From the IMG/VR virus record IMGVR_UViG_3300008470_000317, positions 1-28,593 of that record: a DNA stretch of 28,593 bases; one strand, given 5' to 3'. The notes below the pieces were generated by a model, which saw only the letters and a program-made list of their open reading frames with translations, had not been told where the DNA came from and ran no database searches. A program made the translations under genes and the position numbers. This document shows positions 9,401 to 16,336 of the stretch, piece after piece. This stretch comes from a virus. Numbering within the stretch: the first letter of the stretch is position 1; each line of letters begins with the position of its first letter.

Positions 9401-9711
9401 GGGCCCTGGTCGGGTGTCAGGGGGGCCAGGACAGGCTCTGGGGCGGTCTGTGGCTCTGGTGTGGGCTGCGCACTGTCCCAGATGGTGGCACGGCGCTGTG
9501 TGGTATCAGTCTCACCCTTGAGGGCTAGCAGGCGGCTGCGTGCGGCGACGTCCTCGGCGTGGGTGGCAGACTCTAGGCGGGCGTCACTAATCTCGACTGG
9601 AACAGAGGCACCCACAGAGGTGCCCTGCTCATTGGCCACCCTGACCGCAATCTGGCGCTCTAGGAGTCGACGTCTACGCGCGGCTAGGACATCTTGGTAC
9701 GCTGAACCCAT
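3484..9711 (-). CDS. Giant internal virion / DNA-ejection protein (T7 gp16-like by position)
   Basis: This 2075-residue protein takes up over a fifth of the window. By size and order (after a glycine-zipper protein and a 519-residue helical protein) it occupies the slot of T7 gp16, which is expelled from the head and helps carry DNA through the cell envelope. Visible parts: a basic helical N-terminus, a Pro/Glu-rich linker at about residues 90-170, a Gly/Ala/Met hydrophobic stretch near 240-260, a long Ala/Lys/Glu coiled-coil region at about 650-1010, a second hydrophobic stretch near 1550-1580 (VTIPVATGPIRAIWAGAIGV), and near 1740-1765 WSHDYSQWE followed by VVPFYRFHKQ. The last resembles a 'DYs..e...r...PFY.w...N' signature I recall from very large phage ejection proteins. 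I see no lysozyme or transglycosylase motif, although T7 gp16 carries one. The ATG at 9711 has GGAG nine bases upstream. Confidence 0.75.
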   Translation of the reverse strand: MGSAYQDVLAARRRRLLERQIAVRVANEQGTSVGASVPVEISDARLESATHAEDVAARSRLLALKGETDTTQRRATIWDSAQPTPEPQTAPEPVLAPLTPDQGPPAPEALLDAPEGYEGNSEAAPGMPGYRKPTAPPLADQVSVEGDAPPVSSDDIPEEREGTVPQVASKSTADRQAEADDVANTQSAQLASAVGKVQARSNAGMLDKAKNAFNDRVDKILALDDGFIDEETGEYDFVKHAGRGAMMGTMGALSLTIGTAWNGSLDGMEFLTRNATPQGWLGLDAYSAGDVSKDAYDTYMEKTTKGFGDAEPPEELRNVNAELPATHAAMMAQAADLGIPGVMIKLSRTPGGETAAWSPADAKLKLYKIRLRNNLRGGEEYDVAVKNASTSSQKDIEDLVNSHPGVPRFNRSDADQEAYNEWLSTLPVGAGGILAMYSPEAAYVTFGNDTTFKSGVVKQSALGLLEMLGRGVSPSAMISVGSRTPDQVLDLGDLYALGTGVQSALVTAMFPKKSSDALKSFNQMNRDFLGDLTTPGWSEDWDGLNIPFAMGETPEEISALRGDADFFTDIDTTMKPFVARIGLDTDSDWAAERLIANNLPWFYALVGESAQPDPVGMITYGAGNVVKAGGKVNKLRKASKARKAFEAAATAAERGDDLEALGKTLELSMLSQAVSPFLESIVRGEFGQALRADPRMAEAYKSSGDQIHRLKVDIVDRKSTMALAEEGKRIDQANQVVALQRELIDALDIQLVRLDAVLKVEADKIPKGANVKKVTLSESNAVKEQIVKINAQLDRIAHDRKAPIKTTVQAESHARRAEASAQRAKALAADKVTEMAAEVTEAKRVVTEVAGGHTEAVISAAIKTNPTKDLLAARNKLAETRANLKDYKRSSKAYVAKAQAEATRLSVAAAQAREAISKASWARAREMLKAKKAKLHKTLLDQDVQAGRYSILASRKDNARKRADLKASKAKHTPKNRSPELVKADKDLAIMDRKKAYQDANDLYRETYAKVARSLAEGIKQDAARDTYKWDDISSDLIHKSFDDDAGTAINKSTLTKLMQSEYSAAFAEWSTSPKGQALVNATELIPRDALKHTEELVNDFLQFAERRDLTPEITRVRALKIMMDDPTMPLASNNAFTRLAVGVYSLAARSTAGLFKGRAVVDHGAINEKFVVVIDETKSRSALIRDDASRLAARGNDWADLDQYFETTAPMDIDGRGATMGNVSDRSLFIDAKGRAVDIKRLRDPKTVPAGLTADEILAFKADQKAAAKLEGASEGAAQRQKNYPGIAAIANSVIPEIMARHPGSGNVSTALFQATVDILADSTVTTMAEMRSRLKRAARVIVEETLLDVTPTKLAAELGKTGASDKTRLMIAAGLAHLALETRVANTASRMVTGKYSAADMTMFNNFITGGMSAEDLASDAFNIDSVMAISNELGFNVIGEKHKVDGGEGAFKTLVVLRDEYPGEAPTFLPKSLMDELGTELDGLIKEMTLYHSKSNGMGNLVDLGPAAVNVVLQSLTAGVLVGDPKHVSANIFGNTLQVASNEGMTAAVNVTIPVATGPIRAIWAGAIGVAASNTVHEAFKFHERNAGARAVTSSLQPYWNPIRKAMGSVVKAGSDILPTITQSYSSRITNDIFAGKKGTFKTKSGSAYSYDEVREMLADYGMMDAEASHEFLQSTERAGREGWTNKLGGAFADSKRGIADLNTDIERRQRSHLFMHLLSEGADPRTAKKRATNALFDWSHDYSQWELAHVARVVPFYRFHKQALKYGMRALFEGFEAQDPRFLAKSMMGQTILGRSRNRAQASHAVTQYVNDKAEQDETLKGRALNEQRLTNFQPSYMGGATHGFSSVLSYEQRQAALAGGFDDTHAYYSSPEDGALYGIEFAMNTTHMTFMAGTVAANFLGNKGGVDIGATAPNGYWQEHLIEHTAEMLGFKSQIIDQYIMAFLGKEDSRDKALVKVNGYQKFVLEQANWIPLGAKNRVTRSADGGWQTERHMLSAMKRYPLLGSELGPYAQLLSEWGVRRSGVMSALQAMGGPRMTTYNVAEDMAHEPENVVRGAQALFAEAENTVYSD

Positions 9712-9787
9712 GTAGAAACACTCCAGGCAATGCTATTGCTAGAGTCTAATTACCACCGTGCGAGGTGTTTGGGAGTCAGTTTGCTGT

Positions 9788-11347
9788 TTAGTACCTTCCA
9801 CCGGTCGTACGCCTAGCGGGATTCACGGGCGCCTTGAGCGATGCCGCCATCTCGGCTATATCTTTGGCTCTCTGGGCTGGGGTCAGTGCCATCCTACCAG
9901 GTGCCCCCCGGACTGGAGGAGTCTCCGAGGCCTGAATGGTGGCGCTACCGGCACCCTCTGCGACATTCGCCCGAAGCTTAGCCTCTGCGCTACGTTTAGG
10001 ACCGACCATGTCTTTTGCCATGAGCATGGGGCTACCGTCTAAAGGCATAACTTGGCCTGACTGGGCCTCGGTGGCCTGAGCGGCAGTGGAAGCCTGTGGG
10101 GCCGTGGCCACCGCCTGTTCAGCCCCAGCACGCTCCTCCTCAAGCTTGGCCTTTTTCCAGCGGTTGAGCTTACCTTGAGCGGGCGCCTGCTTCATCAGGA
10201 ACTGGAACGCGGCCTCATCAGTGGCGAAGCCCTGGTCCTGCTTCATGGCGGCGAACTGCGGGGTGGCAATCACACTGGCCTTCATGGTCTCAAGGGTCTG
10301 GTCAGGGGTGCTCGTGTCGACCAGAGCCGCGTCAATCCCGTCTGTGTTCACGTCGGTGGGTTCAATGCCCATAAGGGCCAACATCTCGGCACCCTCGGGT
10401 CCCGCAGCCTTGAGCAGTTCCCGGCCAGCACGTCCACCAGCACTCCCCTGGATTTTATGGGCCGCGGCGAGGTCTGCGACGATTAGGCCATCCATACGTT
10501 TGGCTTCTAACTCTAGGTTGCCAATCTCACCCATAGCGGTCACTATGGATGGAGTTGTTGTGTCGACGGCGGCTACGAGGGCTTTTATCTCGTTGGCCCC
10601 CATGGGGTTGTCGGGGCGGAGTGCCTGGAGCGACTCAATGAAGGCCTCCTGACCCTCTGCGTCTGAACCTGCGTAGACCATCTCCATCAGGGGGATGTCG
10701 GGCATCTCCTGGGCTATGCTGTTCAGTAGCTTGAGTGTTTCGGGCCCGTTCTTGCCCTTGAGTTTGCCCCGCAGCCCAACCCAGAATTTGGGGTTAGCCA
10801 CTTGGTCTGCGTAGGACGACCGGTTGATGTCCTCACCCGGGGCAACCGACGTGGTGGGCCCCACACCGGAGCCCTCACTCTCGAGGAACTCCATGGCCTC
10901 GTTTGTCGAGACTGTGTCTGGTTCCCCATTGATTTGGTGGACTATCTTGAGGCGCTCTTTCATGGCTGTCATTGACGCCTCAACGCGGACCTTACCCATG
11001 GCCTCACCCGAGGTGGAGTTCGCAGCGGCCAGTCTGCCCATAGCCTCATACAGCTTTGACTTCTTGTCAGCCGCCAGCTTGTTCATGGCCACCTCGCTGG
11101 TCTGGTTAGACACCTGGGCTGCCATGTCCAACTTGGCGTACTCGACTCGGAGTTCACTCTTGGCCATCTCGGCACTAAGCAGCTCCTGCTGGGTTGGGGC
11201 CGAGCCAGTGCCCTGGACGACACCGTCAGCCACGGCCTCACCAGTACGTGCGCTCTCGGCGGTGCGCTTCATAGCTCGGCCACGCGCGCCTCTCTTGTAG
11301 CTGTTGGCGGCGGCGATTAGACGGGGATTGATGTAGGCCTCGGCCAT
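9788..11347 (-). CDS. Helical internal virion protein (T7 gp15-like by position)
   Basis: The 519-residue protein is almost wholly predicted helical: rich in Ala, Glu, Lys and Met, with coiled-coil stretches around residues 50-130 and an Ala/Gln/Pro-rich linker near 400-450. There is no signal peptide or membrane helix. Its place between a membrane-type protein and a giant protein fits the middle component of a podovirus ejectosome (gp15 in T7, which forms the periplasmic tube). The basic C-terminus (NPARRTTGGRY) is suited to nucleic-acid or partner contact. The start has TAGGAG six bases before the ATG. There is no sequence-family recognition; the role is inferred from order, size and composition. 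Confidence 0.6.
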   Translation of the reverse strand: MAEAYINPRLIAAANSYKRGARGRAMKRTAESARTGEAVADGVVQGTGSAPTQQELLSAEMAKSELRVEYAKLDMAAQVSNQTSEVAMNKLAADKKSKLYEAMGRLAAANSTSGEAMGKVRVEASMTAMKERLKIVHQINGEPDTVSTNEAMEFLESEGSGVGPTTSVAPGEDINRSSYADQVANPKFWVGLRGKLKGKNGPETLKLLNSIAQEMPDIPLMEMVYAGSDAEGQEAFIESLQALRPDNPMGANEIKALVAAVDTTTPSIVTAMGEIGNLELEAKRMDGLIVADLAAAHKIQGSAGGRAGRELLKAAGPEGAEMLALMGIEPTDVNTDGIDAALVDTSTPDQTLETMKASVIATPQFAAMKQDQGFATDEAAFQFLMKQAPAQGKLNRWKKAKLEEERAGAEQAVATAPQASTAAQATEAQSGQVMPLDGSPMLMAKDMVGPKRSAEAKLRANVAEGAGSATIQASETPPVRGAPGRMALTPAQRAKDIAEMAASLKAPVNPARRTTGGRY

Positions 11348-11356
11348 GAAATGCTC

Positions 11357-12235
11357 CTAGAATTTGGTCTGGAATTGTGGCAGGGTCAGACTGTTATCTG
11401 TACCCGTGGGGCCCTGGTAGACGGCCTTGGTTTCGATGCCGCCCCCAAATTCGGTAAGGTAGGATTGCATGTCATCCGAAAAGTACTGCATGTCGTCCTC
11501 ACCGAAGTCCAAGCTGGCCCCGAGGGCTTGGAAGTTTGAGGCCATGAGTCGACTTGACTCATTCATCGCACCAACCTCACCCGAACCTGCTGTGATGGCG
11601 TTAACCTCAGCCTGCGCGCCTGCACCCTCAAGTGCGGTGGTCGTAGCGGCCATTGCAGACCCCAACTGGGACAGCCCAGTCATGGCCTCCTGGTTAGCGT
11701 TCACACGCTCCTGCTCGGTCTGGGCGCGCTGCTGGGCCATACCTGACTGGGCCGCCGCCGCACGCTTCTGGGCCATCTGGTCAGAGTCAGTGTTGGCCTG
11801 GGCTGAAGCCTGCGCGGCTACCGTAGCCTGTGCGTCCTGCATCTTCCGACGCTCCTCGGCCTCTTGACCACTGAAGCCTCCCCCACCCTGCTGACGGGTT
11901 GCCTCCAACTGGGCCGCCTGGATTTGGGCCCCCGCGGTCAGGTTGGCCTGGGCGATACGTTGGTCTTTTTCAGACTGTGACAGACCAAGCTCACCCCGGC
12001 GCATGCGAGCGATTTCCTGCTGCAACAACATCCTCTGCTGCTTCTTTAGGGGGTCTTCCTTCTTCATGGCGCCCCCGATGGCACCTGCGAGTAGGCCCAC
12101 ACCAGCGCCAACGGCAGTTCCGACACCGGGGATAGGCAACAGCGCCGTACCCAAGGCCGCGCCCATACCCACACCTGCCGAGGCGCCCGTACCTGCGCCC
12201 TTCAAGGTGTTCTGTACTGCTAGTGGATTTCCCAT
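11357..12235 (-). CDS. Glycine-zipper membrane-active internal virion protein (T7 gp14-like by position)
   Basis: This 292-residue protein has a striking N-terminal glycine zipper (about residues 13-55: GAGTGASAGVGMGAALG, then PIPGVGTAVGAGVGLLAGAIGG), enough for two short membrane-inserting helices. A Lys-rich patch (KKEDPLKKQQ) follows, then about 150 residues rich in Ala, Gln, Glu and Met that should form a coiled coil, then an acidic tail (FGEDDMQYFSDDMQSY). The layout fits the outer-membrane pore component of a podovirus ejection complex. It begins after a 66-base gap with a good ribosome site (AAGGA, seven bases from the ATG) and ends 9 bases before the gp15-like gene. Glycine zippers also occur in holins, but the size and coiled coil argue against that. 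Confidence 0.65.
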   Translation of the reverse strand: MGNPLAVQNTLKGAGTGASAGVGMGAALGTALLPIPGVGTAVGAGVGLLAGAIGGAMKKEDPLKKQQRMLLQQEIARMRRGELGLSQSEKDQRIAQANLTAGAQIQAAQLEATRQQGGGGFSGQEAEERRKMQDAQATVAAQASAQANTDSDQMAQKRAAAAQSGMAQQRAQTEQERVNANQEAMTGLSQLGSAMAATTTALEGAGAQAEVNAITAGSGEVGAMNESSRLMASNFQALGASLDFGEDDMQYFSDDMQSYLTEFGGGIETKAVYQGPTGTDNSLTLPQFQTKF

Positions 12236-12264
12236 TTACTTATCCTTGTAGTCTTGATTCAATC

Positions 12265-12284
12265 ATACCCTGGGATACCCTGGG
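12265..12284. repeat. Perfect 10-bp tandem duplication
   Basis: ATACCCTGGG is repeated twice head to tail in the short gap before the glycine-zipper protein gene. A small dyad, TTGATTCAA, lies beside it at 12254-12262. The pair could be a protein-binding or promoter element, or a replication-slippage scar. The sequence alone does not decide. Confidence 0.5.
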
Positions 12285-12301
12285 GCCCGTGAGGATTACC
12301 A

Positions 12302-12859
12302 TTAGACCTGAATCATCAGGACACACATCCGGCGCGCGCCCACTTGGACGTTGTCACCGCTGGAGACCCAAACGCCCAGGGCTTCAACTACAGGGCCACC
12401 GCCGGACTTTAGGAACTTGAACGAACCCTGGTAGAGCCCCTCCCCCCGGTAGCTTGTCCCCGCCACTGCGGTGAGTGCGCGTGCATCACGGGACACAAAG
12501 AACTCCGAGTTTGGGAAGTCGGCCTGGAGCACATCCACAGCCAGTGACCATGACACCAGGACGTCCCAAGTTCCCGCGGGTATGTCCAGGGTCATGCAGG
12601 CACCAGAGACTGGCACAGGCTCTCCCGGCTTCTGGATCTCCAGGAAGCTCGACGCAGACACCCTGGCGATGCGCACAAGTGTACCCTTTACTACCATGTC
12701 AGCTTCGACCTTAAACGCGGCGTCCAAGTTGGCCAGGCTAAGCTTACCGTTGAGTTGCTCGTATGACACACTTGAGGCGAAGTCGTACAGAACATCATTG
12801 ACCGCGGCGGCGGTGAGAATGGTACCATCAGCGAACGTCGGTTGGGTGATGTCAGCCAT
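12302..12859 (-). CDS. Tail-fibre-like protein, third of three (185 aa)
   Basis: The N-terminus (QPTFADGTILTAAAVNDVLYDF, then EQLNGKLSLANLDAAF) has the short 'G..l.A..vN..' start cassette seen in small phage fibre and collar-attached proteins. The body is beta-rich, ends in a cysteine-containing strand (RRMCVLMIQV), and looks like a trimeric head or receptor-binding domain. It starts in a TAATG overlap with the 248-residue gene. It is the last of three consecutive small genes between the tail nozzle and the ejection proteins, whose N-termini share the same general plan. Receptor binding is inferred from position. Confidence 0.55.
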   Translation of the reverse strand: MADITQPTFADGTILTAAAVNDVLYDFASSVSYEQLNGKLSLANLDAAFKVEADMVVKGTLVRIARVSASSFLEIQKPGEPVPVSGACMTLDIPAGTWDVLVSWSLAVDVLQADFPNSEFFVSRDARALTAVAGTSYRGEGLYQGSFKFLKSGGGPVVEALGVWVSSGDNVQVGARRMCVLMIQV

Positions 12860-13605
12860 TACAGTAGCCCACAGTGTAGAGGGGTCGTGTTCAGGGTAGC
12901 GTTCAGGATTTTGAAGTCCTTGAAAGTGTCTATGACTGCCCCAGACTCTGACGCGTCGTAATTCGCGATGACAAGGCGCACGCCGCCATAGCTCCCAACC
13001 CCCCCAATGACGAGCAGGGAGTTTGCCTCCGTGATGAGGTAAGACCCTGTCAGCCGGAACTCCTGGGTGAGGGAGGCAACATTAACTGTAGCCGCGAACC
13101 CCACCGTGTTGTTGATGAGTAAGTTCGTGGCTGTAGCGGGGACAAACTGCATCAGACCAATGATTGGCCTACACCGCTGGTTGTCGGCGAGCATCTTGAC
13201 TGTCACACTATACCGCACGAGGACAGCGCCTATGCCCTGTGATGACATGTCTAGTGGCTGGGTCGTGCCTGTGGTAAGTTTGTGCTCCATAGGTAGGAGG
13301 TCTGTAGGGTTTACAACCATCCAACCCACAACGTCACCGCCCGCAACGCCCACAGTGCCTAGCACAGTATTGTCAGTCACATCCAACATCATGTTTGAGT
13401 ACTCTGTAGACCCCGTGTTAGCCCGAGAGCCCCCCTCCAGGTTTATAGCGTACAGGTTGGCTGCAGGAGCGAGGGCGTACAAGTGCCTATCATCAAAGGC
13501 CTCTTTGACGACCTCACCAGACACGATGTCGTTCAGAACCGGCACACTCAAGGCTTGGTTTAGGGTGTACGCATTAAACAGGTCACTGGGGTTGATGGAT
13601 GACAT
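12859..13605 (-). CDS. Tail-fibre-like protein, second of three (248 aa)
   Basis: A beta-rich 248-residue protein. It opens with INPSDLFNAYTLNQALSVPVLN, again an 'A..lN' start cassette, followed by EAFDDRHLYALAP and a long body of Thr/Val/Gly strands. It is joined by TAATG overlaps to the gene before and the gene after, so expression is probably tied to both. No catalytic motif, membrane helix or signal peptide is visible. The position right after the tail nozzle gene makes a fibre, adaptor or tail-sheath role likely. No family was recognised. Confidence 0.55.
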   Translation of the reverse strand: MSSINPSDLFNAYTLNQALSVPVLNDIVSGEVVKEAFDDRHLYALAPAANLYAINLEGGSRANTGSTEYSNMMLDVTDNTVLGTVGVAGGDVVGWMVVNPTDLLPMEHKLTTGTTQPLDMSSQGIGAVLVRYSVTVKMLADNQRCRPIIGLMQFVPATATNLLINNTVGFAATVNVASLTQEFRLTGSYLITEANSLLVIGGVGSYGGVRLVIANYDASESGAVIDTFKDFKILNATLNTTPLHCGLL

Positions 13606-14246
13606 TAGCTCCGCACCTCAATTACAATCAGGGTGGGGTTGAGTACGCCACCGTCTTTCGGGATATAGTAGCGCTTGGCCACCAGTTCAACCACATGGGA
13701 GCCTCTGGGGACCTCCACGAAGAACTCGGCCTCGCCACACACCACGGTCTGCTGGGAGTCGTCGTGGCCTGAGTCTACGAAGAAGCCTGTGGCGTCGTTG
13801 ATGAGCCTGCCGTCAACCTTAATGCCAAAGATGCCTGTGGTGCGGGTGTCTGGGGTCAGGTGTGTGGGCGCGCCTGAAATGTCCATGGCCCCAATAGTCA
13901 TCCCCCCGATAACCCACAGGGTCGATTCCCCGGTGGTCACAGGGACTGTGGCATAAGTGACCCACTCACTGGCGCTTGCTGCGTTGAAGGCCGCCTGGTT
14001 TATCTCAGGGATTACGTAGTCCGAGGTCGCGTGGGCACTCTCCCCTGTATCCTGGGCCACACTGAGTGCGATGTCGTCGGCGTAGTGTGACAGGCGCAGG
14101 GCGCCTGAGTCAAAGATACCTGTGGCGAAGTTGTCCCCGTCAAGGTGGCCAGACTCCTGGACAATCTCGCGTCAGTTGCGGTTAATCGTCTCCGCATCAA
14201 TGGATTCGCCCGTGACGAGAACCTGTTTGGTGTGCCTGTGGCCCAT
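13605..14246 (-). CDS. Tail-fibre-like protein, first of three, interrupted by an in-frame TGA
   Basis: The ATG at 14246 has an excellent ribosome site (AGGAG, five bases upstream) and encodes 24 residues (MGHRHTKQVLV..., ending TINRN) before a TGA at 14174-14172. The same frame then continues for 188 sense codons to the TAA at 13605. Reading through, the join is TINRN-[TGA]-REIVQESGHLDGDNF, where Trp (TGG to TGA) would fit naturally. The downstream part has no convincing start of its own: the best candidate is a GTG at 14060 without a Shine-Dalgarno sequence, and using it would discard 38 well-formed residues. TGA is a genuine stop elsewhere here (terminase, portal), so the code is not reassigned. 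Options are a real nonsense mutation, a one-base sequencing error, or suppression at a leaky TGA-C context. Apart from this the protein resembles the next two fibre-like products. Confidence 0.65.
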
Positions 14247-14251
14247 GAACG

Positions 14252-14257
14252 CTCCTA
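14252..14257 (-). promoter_or_regulatory. Ribosome binding site deciding the start at 14246
   Basis: TAGGAG, whose TAG is also the stop codon of the nozzle gene, lies five bases before the ATG at 14246. It shows that the TGA-interrupted frame begins here and not at the internal GTG at 14060. Confidence 0.8.
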
Positions 14258-16336
14258 GTTAGGCTCTCTATGGCCCTTATCATTGTGGTCTTGGATGTAC
14301 ACCTTGAATCCCACTAGCTCCCAGCGGCCTGTACCCACCAGGGCTAGCTTGAACGTCTCGACATTGGACAGGTAGATGTCCTGCTTGACGACCATGGGAC
14401 GTCTGTTGCCCCACCTGCGGCCCTCACCCAACTCTGCGGTTCCGAGGCGTAGCCCAAGGTCTGCGGGCTGTTGTGAGCTAAGCTCGTAGGTGTTGTGCAA
14501 GTCAGAGCGCCAGTCCTTGTAGACCTCAAGAGTCACCCCCCCAGTCTCGTACTCCCTAAGCCACACGGTGACCCTGTACACAGACTTCCTGGACGACCCC
14601 AGCGCGCCCATCCAGGCAGTTTCAAGTCGGGCTTCCCTAGGCGAGAATGTCGCATGAGTGTGTTGGTTCTCGTGGTCCAGGCAGTACACAGCTTCACCCA
14701 GCGAGGAGGTGCCCGCGGCGTAGATGTAGTTTCTGTGGTCGTCTATGATAGTCGCAGCCCGGGCAGAGGTGTCGAAACGTCTGCGCCAACCGTCACTGTC
14801 GCGCACGAAACAAGTGTCATTGTACCCGTTGTCTGTCACCCAGCACCGGTACTCACCATCGTGGACAATGGCCACCGCACTTACTCCCTTGCTGAAATCC
14901 AGCGTGGACATCCGGAACTCATTCTCCTTGGACGCAAACTCCACACTGTTGTTCTTGTAGGTGTAGAACCCCCCGTCACCGTACCAGAGTGTGGTCCCAT
15001 CCCGGGTAGTTCCCAGGGACGACGGGGCAATGCACCCAATCATGGTGCTGACAGGATACGAGCGGAAGCCTGTGCCCGAGTCGTTGTTCGTGATGAAGAA
15101 CGTGGAGTGTCTACTGAAGACGAGCATACCACCTGCAACTGGGTGGATACCTGTGATATCGACCTTCTGCGCATCAGGCCAGATTACGTCTGACTTGAGG
15201 AACGTGCCCCAACGACCCTCCATTGAGAACATCACCGCACCATCTCTGGTGCCAATCCAGGCCCGGCCCATACCGAGAGCGGCACAGGTCACTTGGGGTA
15301 CAGGTGCTACATCCCGGATGGGGAGGATAAGCTGTGAGTCAGGGTTGTTGTCAGTGAACACATACACGATATTGTCGGGGAGTGTGCCCACATTGTATTC
15401 GGAGGGCCTGTCGTGCTGGGGCACCTCAAACAGCTGGGTGGAGCCTGAACTAAAGAGATCATGGGACCGGCCCAAGATGCGCGCGATAGTGTTCTTAGGC
15501 CCCAGGTCAATGTCACGCCACCCAATCTGGATGAGTGCATCGGAGTCAGCGTCATCAGAGGCGCCCGCGTACCCCGGCGGGACACCAGGCACTGTAGCAG
15601 TCGCCGCCCGTGTGCTCCGACCCTCCACTTCAAGGGTACCCGTCCTGACGCTGGGTGGGGACAGGTTAAACCAGCGGTCCTCCCACTGGGTGCAACCATT
15701 CCAGCCACCCTTGAGTTTGACACCCAACCAAGCCGTCCCAGTGTTAGCCGTCTGGACAAAGGTGCCAACGCGAGCCCGCTTGGCCATAGCCTTGGACTGG
15801 TGGCTGACCTCGTCCCGGGCCCTCAACGTGGGGCTGCCGGGACCCACCGAGTACCCAAGCTGGCCTAGGAACTCCCCATCATAGAACAAAGGTTGCCCAC
15901 CACCACGCGGGACGATAATGAAGCCCGTTGGCGTTGCCAGAAACTGAGTGGGTGACTGGGGTCTGTCCTCGTCATTCAGTTCAGCCTTAAACTCTAGGAT
16001 GTCTGCCGCAGCGGCCACAGTCTCCCATGTGCCCCCGTTGTTGCCTTTGAACACCTGGAGGGACGTGCCATTGTGCCTGGCCAGGACCTTGCGCTTGTTG
16101 AACACCCCAAAGCCTAGGCCATACGTCTTGGCTGCGTCCAGGGATGCCTCAGGCCCGTCGTTCCCGTTGGAGAGAATCAGAGGGGCAGGACCAGACACGG
16201 ACACCAGCGTCTGCTCCTTTGTCCGCGTCATGTTCTCCACAGCGGTCGCACCGTTGTCAGACCCAAACAGTAAGGAGTTCTCCTCCTGCGGGGTGAGCAT
16301 GCGGGTGGCAAGAGTCATTGGAGAATCTTGAGGCAT
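14255..16336 (-). CDS. Tail nozzle / tail tubular protein B-like (T7 gp12 position)
   Basis: The 693-residue protein has a repetitive beta pattern: short strands ending in W or F between Gly/Asp turns (GRAWIGTRDGAVMFS, GTTLWYGDGGFYTY, YIYAAGTSSLGEAVY), as in the beta-propeller platforms of podovirus nozzle proteins. The length is close to that of T7 gp12 (about 790 aa). It follows the adaptor-like gene through a TAATG overlap, the usual gp11-gp12 order, and precedes the fibre-like genes. A second Met at residue 7 (MTLATR) could be an alternative start. No enzyme motif is visible. The assignment depends on order, size and fold pattern. Confidence 0.7.
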   Translation of the reverse strand: MPQDSPMTLATRMLTPQEENSLLFGSDNGATAVENMTRTKEQTLVSVSGPAPLILSNGNDGPEASLDAAKTYGLGFGVFNKRKVLARHNGTSLQVFKGNNGGTWETVAAAADILEFKAELNDEDRPQSPTQFLATPTGFIIVPRGGGQPLFYDGEFLGQLGYSVGPGSPTLRARDEVSHQSKAMAKRARVGTFVQTANTGTAWLGVKLKGGWNGCTQWEDRWFNLSPPSVRTGTLEVEGRSTRAATATVPGVPPGYAGASDDADSDALIQIGWRDIDLGPKNTIARILGRSHDLFSSGSTQLFEVPQHDRPSEYNVGTLPDNIVYVFTDNNPDSQLILPIRDVAPVPQVTCAALGMGRAWIGTRDGAVMFSMEGRWGTFLKSDVIWPDAQKVDITGIHPVAGGMLVFSRHSTFFITNNDSGTGFRSYPVSTMIGCIAPSSLGTTRDGTTLWYGDGGFYTYKNNSVEFASKENEFRMSTLDFSKGVSAVAIVHDGEYRCWVTDNGYNDTCFVRDSDGWRRRFDTSARAATIIDDHRNYIYAAGTSSLGEAVYCLDHENQHTHATFSPREARLETAWMGALGSSRKSVYRVTVWLREYETGGVTLEVYKDWRSDLHNTYELSSQQPADLGLRLGTAELGEGRRWGNRRPMVVKQDIYLSNVETFKLALVGTGRWELVGFKVYIQDHNDKGHREPN

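Noticed and set aside
13605-14246. Reassignment of TGA to tryptophan in this phage
   Set aside because: Terminase, portal, the lipoprotein and other genes end in TGA directly followed by the next start, so TGA works as a stop here.
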